A DNA stretch of 44,111 nucleotides from an uncultured Lachnospiraceae bacterium (GTDB lineage Bacteria; Bacillota; Clostridia; Lachnospirales; Lachnospiraceae), in assembly GCA_910588535.1 (NCBI GenBank), contig CAJUOO010000022.1, forward strand, positions 1-44,111, written 5' to 3'. Position 1 is the stretch's first letter. Each line of letters begins with the position of its first letter. The notes below the pieces were generated by a model. The model saw only the letters and a program-made list of their open reading frames with translations, searched no databases and had not been told where the DNA came from. Below, piece after piece: positions 32,688-41,899 of the stretch. The position numbers and the translations under genes were made by a program.

Positions 32688-35600
32688 ATGAAGGATATAT
32701 TGGAGCTTTTTGAACAAAAGACGGCTCATTGGTTTCGCGCCGCTCTTGGCGAACCAACCTCTGTACAAAAGGAAGCATGGCAGATTATATCCGCCGGAAA
32801 GCATGCGCTGGTGTCTGCGCCCACAGGAACGGGAAAAACTCTTTCTGCCTTTCTTGTATTTCTGGATCGCATGAAAAAACAAGCTGAGAATGGCACCTTA
32901 AAGCCAGAATTACAGCTTATCTATGTCTCTCCGCTCAAATCTCTCGCCTCCGATATCCGAGAAAATCTGCGGCGCCCATTATCAGGCATTGGCGCTGATA
33001 GGGATATCTCTGTCGGCATACGAACCGGGGACACCTCCCAGAAAGAACGACAGCAAATGATACGAAAGCCACCACATATTCTTATTATCACGCCAGAATC
33101 CCTCTATCTAATGCTTACCAGCAAAACTGGACAAAATATACTTGCAACAGCAAACGCCATCATATTGGACGAGCTTCACGCCCTTATTGATACCAAGCGT
33201 GGCGCACATCTTATGCTTTCCCTCGCCCGTCTGGATGCCCTGTGCAAAAAACCTCTTCAGCGCATTGGACTCTCTGCAACCATAGAGCCGCTCTCTGCGG
33301 CTGCCGAGTACCTCGCCCCCGAAGAAGTTCTGATCGCAGCACCTGTCATGCACAAACTTGTACAGCTTGATATATTAAGCCCCTATGCTGATAGCTCTGT
33401 TGGAAGGAAAAAAGATCCTGTATGGGAAAAATTAAGCGCATTGGTATACCAGTACTGCTTGGGAAGCCGCAGTGTGATCGCCTTTGTGGAGGGACGAAGA
33501 TATGCGGAGAAGCTCGCCTACTATGTCAATCTTTTGGGCGGCGACGGCTTTGCGAGAGTCCATCATGGAAGCTTATCGAAAGAACAGCGGGCAGAGACAG
33601 AGCTCTCCCTGCGGGACGGGCAGCTTCGGCTTCTCTGTGCCACCTCCTCCATGGAGCTTGGCATCGACGTGGGAGAGATCGATCAGGTTCTCCAGATTGG
33701 CTGTCCGCGCACCATTTCAGGCACCATGCAAAGACTGGGACGCGCTGGGCACAATCCGGGAAGAGTCAGTGTTATGTACCTGTTTCCCAGAACAGCAGCC
33801 GAATGTATAAGCTGCGGCATGACAGCCGAGCTTGCCAGAAAAGGCAAAGTGGAACAACTTCATCCCCCAATCCAGTGTCTAGATATTCTGGCACAACATC
33901 TAGTATCCATGGCAGCCTTTCGCAGCTATGAAGTATCTGATGTAATGGCGCTCTTGCCACGCGCATGGCCCTTCCGCAATCTGACCAAAGATGATGTCGA
34001 GTCTGTTCTGCGTATGCTTGCAGGAGATTACGAGCACAGCCGGGATATCCCTGTTCGTCCCCGAATTCTCTACGACAGAATACACGAGCGTGTGGAGGGA
34101 GACGGCTATAGCAGGATGCTCGCCATCTCTGCTGGGGGAACCATACCAGACAAGGGCCTGTACACTGTACGCACGGAGGAGGGAGTAAAGCTGGGAGAAG
34201 TCGATGAGGAATTTGTCTATGAAACACAAAAAGGAGACCGTTTTATCCTTGGCTCCTTTGCATGGAGGGTTCTTCATATCAGCCGTGACACTGTCACCGT
34301 GACGCAAGCTCCCATCGAAGGCGCCAGACTCCCATTTTGGAAAGGTGAGATCAAGGGAAGAGATAAACGCACTGGTGAAGAATTTGGGCGGATATTTCAT
34401 TCTCTGCAAAAAGCATATGAAGAGGATAAGCTGTCAGTCGAATTGAAAAAATTAGGGCTTAATGAACCTGCCATCACACTTGCTTCCAGCTATCTGGAAC
34501 GACAGATTCATGCAACAGGCAGCCTTCCCGATGATAAAACCTTATTAGTTGAACATTTTAAAGACTCCTCCGGCAACAGCCAAATTATGGTTCACTCTGT
34601 ATTTGGCAAACGGATCAATGCGCCCTTAGCACTGTTAGCTGCACAGACGGCAAAAGATCAGCTCAACATGGAAGTGGGATGTGTGGATGAAGAAGATGGC
34701 TTTCTTCTCTATTCATATGGAAGCAGATCACTTCCAGATGGTATCCTGTTTCGCATGAACCCAGATACCTGCATCAAACAGCTAGAGATATTGCTGCCCG
34801 CCACTCCCGTCTACAATATTGCCTTTCGCTATAATTGCGGGCGTGCCCTTATGATGGGCATCAAGAAAAACAGCCGGCAGCCTCTCTGGATGCAGCGCCT
34901 AAAAAGTGCAGAGATGCTAGAGCAGATGGTCTGCGAAAACGACCATCCACTGATACGGGAGACAAGGAGAGAATGTATGCAAGAACTTTGGGACGCCGAG
35001 GGTTTGTATGATCTTTTATGTGACATACAATCTGGTGCTGTCAAGATCCGTGAATTTTACACTGAGCTGCCCTCGCCCATGTCCCTGCCACTTCAGTGGG
35101 GACAGGAAGCGGCTGTCATGTATGATTACGCTCCCACTCCCCGCGGTATTTATAATGCAGTGGAAGAAGCACTTAAGCAGAATCAAACGCTGATCTCTCC
35201 ATCCAGCCAAGAGTTATCTAAGGTTCAGGAAAGAGAAACTCTTCCCAGAGATGAAAAACAGCTTCATACCCTTCTGATGACAGAGGGTGATCTCGCTGCT
35301 GGCGATCTTCCCATCTCTGTGGAATGGCTGGACAAGCTCGCCCAAGAAGAACGTGCCATATATATAGAACAGGGACTTTGGATCGCGGCAGAACATCAGG
35401 AAGCCTACCACTCTGCACTGGAAAAAACTGCTCTTAACTCTGTACAGATTCCATCCACTTGTTCAAACGAGATGCTCCATATTATACGACGTATGCTGCG
35501 CTACCGCGGCGCATCCGATGCACATGGAATCGCACAGCGCTACGGTATCTCAGAACCACATGCAGAAACACTTCTTGAAACGCTCTGTCAACAGAATGAT

Positions 35601-36827
35601 GTGATAAAGCAGGATACTATGTACTACCATGCAGCCCTGTACCGCAAAGCTAGAATACAAACTATAAAAACTCGGCGTGAAGACATAAGAACCCATCCAG
35701 CAGAATCTTACGCAGCACTTCTGCTCTCCCGCACAGAATATAGTGCTCCAGACAAAGAATGTCTTGTCCATACATTAAAACAATATGCAAAAACTGCATT
35801 TCCTATCTCTCTATGGGAAGAGGTTCTGCTGCCAAGCAGGTTATCTCACTACAAAGAAGCATTGCTAGATTCCTATCTTGCCGAAGGTGAGCTGTTCTGG
35901 CATATGGATGCGAATGGATGTCTGCTCTTTGATTACCAAGAAGAGATCGACTGGGATGCCGAGATCCATCCATCCGATGAACTGACCGAAAAAGAACACA
36001 TAATCCTTAACACACTACAAAGACGTGGCGCCAGCTTTTTACAATCTCTAAATGATCTGCTTCCCGGTGAATCCGCCTATGATACTTTATTATCTCTGAT
36101 GGGGAAAGGACTTGTCTATGCAGACAGCTATATTCCTGTGCGCCAGTGGCTTGACCGAGAAAAAATGAAGAAAATAACAACAAAGCAGCTAGTCAATATG
36201 CGTGTAAAAGCCTTGCGCGCGGGAAGATGGGATATTGTTAAACCTCTGAAACCGCAAACAACAGAAGCCAAATTAACCCAGTGCTTTGACCAATATCTAA
36301 TTGTGTGCAAGGAAACTGCATCTTCCTGCAATCTCTCTTGGCAGGAAGCTCTGTCTGTCCTGCGCATATGGGAATATACTGGTCAGGCCAGAAGAGGCTA
36401 TTTTGTGCAAGGGCTGTCCGGCGCACAATTTGTAAGAGAGAAAGATTTTCGAACCGTTCTTCGAACTTTAACAAATCCTGCAAAAACTCTTCTGTGGATC
36501 AACGCCACCGATCCCGCTCAGTGCTGGGGAAAGCTGTTGCCCCACAAAGAGGGACGGAGCTTTCTAAATGTTTCGGGAACTGCCGTCGCTTGTTATGGCG
36601 GCACACCAGTGGCAGTATTCGAACGTCAGGGAAAAAAGCTACGCGTATTTAAGGAAAACTATCTGGCGGAGAGCCTTACCCTATTTGTCGAAAACTATAA
36701 GAGAGGAAAAATCTTTCCATCTCTTCGGCGCATGGTGATAAAAGAATATCCAGAGTATGCGACAGAAGCATTGATCCATGCAGGATTTGTTCACGAAATA
36801 CAAGATTATGTTCTATATCGGACATAA
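32688..36827 (+). CDS. lhr: Lhr-type large DEAD/DEAH-box helicase
   Basis: A 1,379-residue superfamily 2 helicase. It has a Q-like motif (PTSVQKEAW, 23-31), Walker A APTGTGKT (44-51), DExH box ILDELHALI, motif III LSATIEPL, GIDVGEID, and motif VI in QRLGRAGHNPG. A winged-helix and beta-barrel region follows (Lhr core), then a long C-terminal region ending in repeated winged-helix modules with QTTEAKLTQCFDQYLI, as in full-length Lhr (E. coli Lhr is about 1,540 residues). Lhr enzymes are 3'-5' DNA or DNA:RNA translocases linked to repair. AAAGGA precedes the ATG. It is a single-gene unit, intact over its whole length, with many spurious ORFs in other frames. Confidence 0.9.
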   Translation: MKDILELFEQKTAHWFRAALGEPTSVQKEAWQIISAGKHALVSAPTGTGKTLSAFLVFLDRMKKQAENGTLKPELQLIYVSPLKSLASDIRENLRRPLSGIGADRDISVGIRTGDTSQKERQQMIRKPPHILIITPESLYLMLTSKTGQNILATANAIILDELHALIDTKRGAHLMLSLARLDALCKKPLQRIGLSATIEPLSAAAEYLAPEEVLIAAPVMHKLVQLDILSPYADSSVGRKKDPVWEKLSALVYQYCLGSRSVIAFVEGRRYAEKLAYYVNLLGGDGFARVHHGSLSKEQRAETELSLRDGQLRLLCATSSMELGIDVGEIDQVLQIGCPRTISGTMQRLGRAGHNPGRVSVMYLFPRTAAECISCGMTAELARKGKVEQLHPPIQCLDILAQHLVSMAAFRSYEVSDVMALLPRAWPFRNLTKDDVESVLRMLAGDYEHSRDIPVRPRILYDRIHERVEGDGYSRMLAISAGGTIPDKGLYTVRTEEGVKLGEVDEEFVYETQKGDRFILGSFAWRVLHISRDTVTVTQAPIEGARLPFWKGEIKGRDKRTGEEFGRIFHSLQKAYEEDKLSVELKKLGLNEPAITLASSYLERQIHATGSLPDDKTLLVEHFKDSSGNSQIMVHSVFGKRINAPLALLAAQTAKDQLNMEVGCVDEEDGFLLYSYGSRSLPDGILFRMNPDTCIKQLEILLPATPVYNIAFRYNCGRALMMGIKKNSRQPLWMQRLKSAEMLEQMVCENDHPLIRETRRECMQELWDAEGLYDLLCDIQSGAVKIREFYTELPSPMSLPLQWGQEAAVMYDYAPTPRGIYNAVEEALKQNQTLISPSSQELSKVQERETLPRDEKQLHTLLMTEGDLAAGDLPISVEWLDKLAQEERAIYIEQGLWIAAEHQEAYHSALEKTALNSVQIPSTCSNEMLHIIRRMLRYRGASDAHGIAQRYGISEPHAETLLETLCQQNDVIKQDTMYYHAALYRKARIQTIKTRREDIRTHPAESYAALLLSRTEYSAPDKECLVHTLKQYAKTAFPISLWEEVLLPSRLSHYKEALLDSYLAEGELFWHMDANGCLLFDYQEEIDWDAEIHPSDELTEKEHIILNTLQRRGASFLQSLNDLLPGESAYDTLLSLMGKGLVYADSYIPVRQWLDREKMKKITTKQLVNMRVKALRAGRWDIVKPLKPQTTEAKLTQCFDQYLIVCKETASSCNLSWQEALSVLRIWEYTGQARRGYFVQGLSGAQFVREKDFRTVLRTLTNPAKTLLWINATDPAQCWGKLLPHKEGRSFLNVSGTAVACYGGTPVAVFERQGKKLRVFKENYLAESLTLFVENYKRGKIFPSLRRMVIKEYPEYATEALIHAGFVHEIQDYVLYRT

Positions 36828-36850
36828 TATTTATAAAGCTCTGTATCCAT

Positions 36851-36948
36851 GGAGCTGTCGCATTAAGAGAAACATATACAAATTATTGTAAGATAGTGCT
36901 GCATTTTATATTATATCTTGTATGGGTAACGCTTATTGCGGCAGCTCC
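36851..36948. repeat. 98-bp MITE-like imperfect palindrome
   Basis: The ends are inverted repeats: GGAGCTGTCGCATTAAG (36851-36867) and the reverse complement GGAGCTGCCGCAATAAG (36932-36948), 15 of 17 identical. The similarity continues inward through (A/C)G..AC..ATACAA. No clear target duplication flanks it and it encodes nothing. It looks like a non-autonomous IS derivative, or else a long structured RNA or terminator between lhr and the MATE gene. Confidence 0.5.
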
Positions 36949-37040
36949 AATGCTTTGCTGAAATAATTTTCTTAAATGAATTAACCTATAAAGCATTTTA
37001 TGAAATGTCTTTTCTATCACAGACTTTATCAAATACTCCA

Positions 37041-37068
37041 TTGTTTATTCTTTTAAAACTTTTATAAT
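37041..37068 (+). promoter_or_regulatory. Probable MATE gene promoter
   Basis: TTGTTT (37041-37046), 16 nt, TATAAT (37063-37068), 44 nt before the start codon. Confidence 0.45.
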
Positions 37069-37111
37069 TAAGGTGATTTACTATTTTCCAAAAGAAAAGG
37101 AGGCTTTTGCT

Positions 37112-38521
37112 ATGCATCTCGACAAGGAAAAGAAAAGCGGCCAAAACGCTACATCTGGGAACCAGATCACCGAGGGAGTTATCTGGAAGCAGCTTCTGCT
37201 GTTTTTCTTTCCTATTTTGTTTGGAACCTTTTTTCAACAGCTCTATAACACCATCGACGCGATGATTGTAGGTCGTTATGTGGGAAAGGAAGCACTATCC
37301 GCAGTGGGCGGAATCACAGGAACCCTGATCAATCTGCTAGTAGGCTTTTTCGTCGGTCTGTCCTCTGGGGCGACCGTTATTATCTCTCAATATTATGGTG
37401 CCAGACGCCCGCGTCAGGTCAGCATCGCTGTACATACTGCCATCTCCTTCTGTCTGGCAGGCGGTTTTGTTCTTATGCTTTTGGGAATTGTACTGGCTCC
37501 TTTTGCATTGAGAGCCACCGGAACACCGGACGAGATCATTCCCTATGCAGTTTTATATATGAGAATTTATTTTTTCGGTATTATCGGAAATTTGATCTAT
37601 AATATCGGATCGGGTATCCTGCGGGCAATCGGGGACTCCAAGCGTCCACTCTACTTTTTGATCGTGGGCTGTTTTGTAAATATTGCACTCGATCTTCTGT
37701 TTGTTGTAATTTTTCATATGGGTGTTGCCGGAGCTGCATGGGCAACTATTCTCTCACAGCTTATCAGCGCCATTATGGTACTTTATGTGCTGGTTCACAC
37801 AAGGGAATCCTATCGCCTGATATTTCGCAACCTTCATATGAATTATTCTATGTTACGGCGAATTATACAGATTGGATTTCCTGCAGGGCTTCAATCTGTC
37901 ATGTATTCTGTCTCAAATGTCGTAATACAGGCTGGTGTTAATGGCTTGGGAACAGATACCGTCGCAGCGTGGACAGCTTACGGAAAAATTGACGGTATCT
38001 TTTGGATGACTATCAACGCATTCGGCATCTCCATCACTACCTTTGTCGGACAGAACTTCGGCGCACAGAAGTGGGAGCGTGTCCGCAAGGGAATCCGCAC
38101 CTGCCTTGCGATGGCATTTGCCGCCTCTGTGCTGTTAAGCTGCTTTATCTATACAGCGGGAGGTACCATTTTGCACCTCTTCACAACAGATGCTGCAGTT
38201 AGCCAGATAGGTCTTGATATTGTACATTTCTTAGTGCCTACCTTCTTCACTTATGTGTGCATTGAGATATTATCTGGCGCTCTTCGGGGAACTGGTGATT
38301 GCTGGATTCCCATGGTGATGACCTGTCTTGGCGTCTGTGTGCTGCGTGTGATCTGGATAGTGTTTGTCGCACCGATAAGACCGAATATCTTTACTGTATC
38401 CTTCTGTTATCCAATGACATGGGTCGTCACCTCTATCTTATTTGTGATATACTATAAACTATTTAGCCATCTAAGCAGTAGAAAAATAAAATCTTACACT
38501 AATATCAAACAAGAAGAGTAA
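37112..38521 (+). CDS. MATE-family multidrug/cation antiporter
   Basis: A 469-residue, 12-TM protein of the MATE (NorM/DinF-like) family. Two related halves begin at GVIWKQLLLFFFPILFGTFF (with IDAMIVGRYVGKEALSAVGG) and IIQIGFPAGLQSVMYSVSN. AAAGGAGG 8 nt upstream fixes the ATG at 37112; the upstream in-frame extension covers the promoter and is not coding. Such proteins export cationic drugs or metabolites with Na+ or H+ exchange. The substrate is unknown. It is monocistronic, with a strong terminator about 60 bp after the stop. Confidence 0.9.
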   Translation: MHLDKEKKSGQNATSGNQITEGVIWKQLLLFFFPILFGTFFQQLYNTIDAMIVGRYVGKEALSAVGGITGTLINLLVGFFVGLSSGATVIISQYYGARRPRQVSIAVHTAISFCLAGGFVLMLLGIVLAPFALRATGTPDEIIPYAVLYMRIYFFGIIGNLIYNIGSGILRAIGDSKRPLYFLIVGCFVNIALDLLFVVIFHMGVAGAAWATILSQLISAIMVLYVLVHTRESYRLIFRNLHMNYSMLRRIIQIGFPAGLQSVMYSVSNVVIQAGVNGLGTDTVAAWTAYGKIDGIFWMTINAFGISITTFVGQNFGAQKWERVRKGIRTCLAMAFAASVLLSCFIYTAGGTILHLFTTDAAVSQIGLDIVHFLVPTFFTYVCIEILSGALRGTGDCWIPMVMTCLGVCVLRVIWIVFVAPIRPNIFTVSFCYPMTWVVTSILFVIYYKLFSHLSSRKIKSYTNIKQEE

Positions 38522-38579
38522 CTTCTCCTACTCGCCGCGCATCTCGTACATTGCCTATGTGGCATATTTTCATTGCACT

Positions 38580-38620
38580 AAACTGCACACGTCCACCACG
38601 CGGGACATGTGCAGTTTTTG
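38580..38620 (+). terminator. Terminator after the MATE gene
   Basis: AAACTGCACA (38580-38589) pairs with TGTGCAGTTT (38608-38617). An inner GTCC/GGAC pairing follows, then a T-run. It is a strong intrinsic terminator. Confidence 0.75.
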
Positions 38621-38737
38621 TTGTTAATTTTCCTACACGCCTCTATACAACCTAGTAAGGGAAGGTTCATCCTTTCCTACTCCTGCGCGATCCTGCATCA
38701 CTATAGCGGTCTACTTCCTCAGCACAGGTCTGTACAT

Positions 38738-38773
38738 AAAAAATTCGAGTAGGGAAAAGCATCTCCCTACCCG
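38738..38773 (-). terminator. Terminator of the malQ-GNAT unit
   Basis: On the minus strand CGGGTAGGGAGA pairs with TTTTCCCTACTCG and AATTTTTTAT follows. It starts 11 bp past the GNAT stop. Between it and the MATE terminator (38621-38737) only another weak hairpin (about 38656-38682) is visible. Confidence 0.7.
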
Positions 38774-38783
38774 TTTCACTTTT

Positions 38784-39305
38784 TTACAATTTTTTAGATA
38801 AGTATAAAACCAGATCATCATCGTTTCTACATACCCCATATGGCACACAGATCTGATCCTTATACCAGACGCCAGATCCATCTGGAATATAACCACGTTT
38901 CACATACATTCTTTGTGCACTTCCATATCCACTGTGAAGTCCAACACCGAGATAAACCATATCCGCAAACTCTGAGGCAAGCTTCTCCGCTGTGTCCATC
39001 AAGAAGGTTCCGACACCCATATTTCGATATTTTTCCAATACACCGAAATCAATTAATTCAGGATACCCTTTGCCCCCAAACGCTCCCCATGGACTATTGG
39101 GATAAACATTAATATATCCAATAGCCTTTCCAGAATATTCTGCGACCAAAGAAATTGCCTTTCCAGATCTTTGATCCTCCAGCCTCTTTCGATACTTCTC
39201 GGCAGACACCGACCACCCCTGCTCGATCTCCGCATCAGTAATTGCCTGTGCATCTCTATCTTCCATATTGCGGATAATCCATTCCTTTTGTGAAGCATAT
39301 ACCAT
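38784..39305 (-). CDS. GNAT-family N-acetyltransferase
   Basis: A 173-residue acetyl-CoA-dependent acetyltransferase: IRNMEDRDAQAITDAEI at the start, SLVAEYSGKAIGYINVYP as strands 3-4, and the acetyl-CoA motif EKYRNMGVGTFLMDTAEKLA. GGAGGT lies 8 nt before ATG 39305; the GTG two codons upstream is too close to it. It lies 42 bp downstream of malQ on the same strand and shares its terminator. Substrate unknown. Confidence 0.85.
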   Translation of the reverse strand: MVYASQKEWIIRNMEDRDAQAITDAEIEQGWSVSAEKYRKRLEDQRSGKAISLVAEYSGKAIGYINVYPNSPWGAFGGKGYPELIDFGVLEKYRNMGVGTFLMDTAEKLASEFADMVYLGVGLHSGYGSAQRMYVKRGYIPDGSGVWYKDQICVPYGVCRNDDDLVLYLSKKL

Positions 39306-39347
39306 CTGCACATACCTCCCATCTCCACTTCCTATTCACAGTGAATC

Positions 39348-40820
39348 TTACCTGCCATATAATGTCGTTAAATTCCTAATATTATCTGCAAGCTCCTCGC
39401 TGCATATATCCTTCTTCAGCCTCCATTTCCAGTTGTCGCCCAGTGTGGATGGTGTATTCATGCGCGCTTCCCCGCCCATCTCAAGATAATCCTGAATAGG
39501 AATAATCGCTGTGTCAGCCACACTCGCAAGAGCTGCACGGACAAAAGCTGTCGTCATATGCTCTTTATCCTTAATGGCCAGATAACGGTTTGCATACTCT
39601 CTTGATGCCCCATCCATCTGCTCATACCAACTCTTTGTCGTGTCATTATCATGCGTCCCTGTGTACACCACACAATTATGAGTATAAGTATGAGGAAGAT
39701 AATTGCTCTCCTCTCTGGGATCAAAGGCAAATTGTAGAACCTTCATGCCCGGAAAACCAGTCTTCTTTACCAGCTCAAGCACAGAATCTGTCAAAAATCC
39801 CAGATCCTCCGCAATCACAGGTCTGTCACCAAGCACTCTCTTCATGGTATCGAAAATATCAAAGCCCGGTCCCTTTTCCCAATGTCCATATTCTGCTGTT
39901 TTATCTCCATATGGAATTGCATAATATTCATCAAAACCACGGAAATGATCAATTCGCACAATATCATACAGCTCAAAACAGTAGCGCAGACGTTTCATCC
40001 ACCAGCCGTATCCCGTTTTTTTGTGATATTCCCAATTATAGAGCGGATTTCCCCACAACTGTCCCGTAGCAGAAAATCCATCCGGCGGACAACCTGCCAC
40101 CGCTGTGGGCACTCCCGCCTCATCAAGACGAAACAGCTCCTTGCGCGCCCATGTATCTGCACTGTCCAAAGCTACATAGATAGGAATATCCCCGACGATC
40201 TGAATCCCTCTCTGATTTGCGTAGCTCTTTAACTCCATCCATTGTTTTTTAAACTCATACTGCTGGAACTGGTAAAATTCTATTTCCTCCTTAAGTTCCT
40301 TCCTATAGCGCTCCATCGCTTCCGGTGTGCGCAGTTTTATGTCCTCATCCCATTCCAGCCAGCTTTTTCCCTCAAATCGATCCTTTGCCGCCATATAGAG
40401 AGCATAATCCTCCAGCCACTCTGCATGATCTCTTAGAAACTCATTATATGCGGGACGTACTGTTGACCGAAAACGTTCAAATGCCTTCTTAAGTACTCCA
40501 AAGCGCGACAGATATATTTTTTCATAATCAATATACTCAGGATGACTGCCAAAATCACATTCTGCAGCCTCCTCCCTAAGTAACAGCCCTTCCTCCACCA
40601 ATCTTTCCAGATCGATATAATACGGATTTCCCGCATAAGTCGAAAAGGACTGATACGGCGAATCTCCGTATCCAGTAGGTCCCAGCGGCAGAATCTGCCA
40701 CAGCTTCTGCCCAGCCTTCTTCAAAAAATCCACAAACTGGTACGCCTCCTTGGAAAAGGCACCTATCCCATATGCGGAAGGGACGCTGGACACAGCCATC
40801 AAAATTCCACTTCTTCTCAT
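39348..40820 (-). CDS. malQ: 4-alpha-glucanotransferase (amylomaltase, GH77)
   Basis: Disproportionates malto-oligosaccharides in the cytoplasm. From MRRSGILMAVSSVPSAYGIG the 490-residue protein matches MalQ throughout: QILPLGPTGYGDSPYQSFS, VGDIPIYVALDSADTW, nucleophile Asp in DIVRIDHFRGFDEY, the acid/base Glu region in VIAEDLGFLT and the third acidic residue in YTGTHDNDT. The open frame continues 75 codons upstream to an ATG at 41045, but that stretch is unlike MalQ and contains a good minus-strand promoter, so I take 40820 as the homology-supported start. ATG 40907 and TTG 40856 (after AAAGGA) are alternatives that would add a short helical N-terminus. Confidence 0.9.
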   Translation of the reverse strand: MRRSGILMAVSSVPSAYGIGAFSKEAYQFVDFLKKAGQKLWQILPLGPTGYGDSPYQSFSTYAGNPYYIDLERLVEEGLLLREEAAECDFGSHPEYIDYEKIYLSRFGVLKKAFERFRSTVRPAYNEFLRDHAEWLEDYALYMAAKDRFEGKSWLEWDEDIKLRTPEAMERYRKELKEEIEFYQFQQYEFKKQWMELKSYANQRGIQIVGDIPIYVALDSADTWARKELFRLDEAGVPTAVAGCPPDGFSATGQLWGNPLYNWEYHKKTGYGWWMKRLRYCFELYDIVRIDHFRGFDEYYAIPYGDKTAEYGHWEKGPGFDIFDTMKRVLGDRPVIAEDLGFLTDSVLELVKKTGFPGMKVLQFAFDPREESNYLPHTYTHNCVVYTGTHDNDTTKSWYEQMDGASREYANRYLAIKDKEHMTTAFVRAALASVADTAIIPIQDYLEMGGEARMNTPSTLGDNWKWRLKKDICSEELADNIRNLTTLYGR

Positions 40821-40955
40821 ATCTTGTACCCAAACCTCAAGCAATCTTGCCTGCAATTCTTCCTTTCTTCTATTTTCTTCCACCCTTGTTCTATTTCTAA
40901 GGTGCATAGCCGCCCAAGGCACTTTCGGTCTCACACCTTTTGGAAACTTATCTAT

Positions 40956-40984
40956 AGTATACACACCTGATAATAATACTTCAA
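40956..40984 (-). promoter_or_regulatory. Probable malQ promoter inside the upstream open frame
   Basis: On the minus strand TTGAAG (40984-40979), 17 nt, TATACT (40961-40956). It lies inside the 75-codon upstream extension of malQ and argues for a start downstream of 40949. Confidence 0.5.
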
Positions 40985-41113
40985 GTAAAAACTGCTCTGT
41001 TATAGATACTTTTACTCCATATTCACCTATAGAAACATAATACATTTCTTATCTGTCTGTTGTGGCACCTTAGCACCCTATGTATATGCTCCTATGCATA
41101 GCCCTATACAAGA

Positions 41114-41158
41114 ATAGACATACTGCCCTCATCTTTCATCAAATTGCAGTATGTCTAT
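41114..41158 (-). terminator. Hairpin after rubrerythrin
   Basis: Perfect 13-bp arms ATAGACATACTGC (41114-41126) and GCAGTATGTCTAT (41146-41158). On the minus strand it is followed by TCTTGT only, so the T-run is weak. Confidence 0.55.
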
Positions 41159-41195
41159 CACAATAGATCTCTATTCTATTTTATTATAATATTAC

Positions 41196-41741
41196 TTAAT
41201 AATTATTTTCACTTATCTCAAAGTAACTCTGTGGATGATTACATACCGGACATGCTTGCGGGGCCTTGGTCCCCACTATAATATGACCACAGTTGCGGCA
41301 CTCCCAGACCTTCACCTCACTCTTTTCAAAAACAGCCATCGCCTCCACATTTTTCAAAAGAGCACGATAACGCTCCTCATGATGCTTTTCAATCGCCCCG
41401 ACCATGCGGAATTTTGCAGCCAGCTCCGGGAAGCCCTCTTCCTCAGCCGTCTTTGCAAAGCCCTCATACATATCTGTCCATTCAAAGTTTTCACCATCTG
41501 CCGCCGCACTTAGATTTTCTGCCGTGCTGCCAATGCCATTCAACTCTTTAAACCATAGCTTTGCATGTTCCTTCTCATTCTCTGCAGTTTTTAAGAACAT
41601 CGCCGCAATCTGCTCAAAACCTTCTTTTTTTGCCGCAGAAGCGAAATAGGTATATTTATTCCTCGCCTGTGACTCGCCTGCAAATGCCACCTCAAGATTC
41701 TTCTCTGTCTGTGTACCTGAATATTTGTTTGATTTTTCCAT
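41196..41741 (-). CDS. rbr: Rubrerythrin
   Basis: A 181-residue non-haem iron peroxidase. It has a diiron four-helix domain (AFAGESQARNKYTYFA, then AENEKEHAKLWFKEL; GAIEKHHEERY) and a C-terminal rubredoxin domain with CRNCG and CPVCNHP holding one Fe. It reduces hydrogen peroxide to water in anaerobes. AAAGGAGG lies 10 nt before ATG 41741; the ATG at 41750 overlaps the site too closely. A TTGACA-type promoter overlapped by a PerR-like box lies upstream, and perR is about 1.6 kb away, so peroxide induction is likely. Confidence 0.95.
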   Translation of the reverse strand: MEKSNKYSGTQTEKNLEVAFAGESQARNKYTYFASAAKKEGFEQIAAMFLKTAENEKEHAKLWFKELNGIGSTAENLSAAADGENFEWTDMYEGFAKTAEEEGFPELAAKFRMVGAIEKHHEERYRALLKNVEAMAVFEKSEVKVWECRNCGHIIVGTKAPQACPVCNHPQSYFEISENNY

Positions 41742-41766
41742 TATCCACATTCCTCCTTTAATATTT

Positions 41767-41805
41767 TTATTTTAATAATAACCCTGAGCACTGACCATCT
41801 GTCAA
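41767..41805 (-). promoter_or_regulatory. Rubrerythrin promoter with PerR-like box
   Basis: On the minus strand TTGACA (41805-41800), 17 nt, GTTATT (41782-41777). TTATTATTAAAATAA (41781-41767) matches 11 of the 14 defined positions of the PerR 7-1-7 consensus and overlaps the -10 box, suggesting repression by PerR. Confidence 0.5.
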
Positions 41806-41899
41806 TTAGGCTAATATCACAGAATGATTTTTAGCCGCCTACCCAAACAGATAGATAGGCAAACGTTCATCCCACTGACAAGTGATTCATACTCTACAG

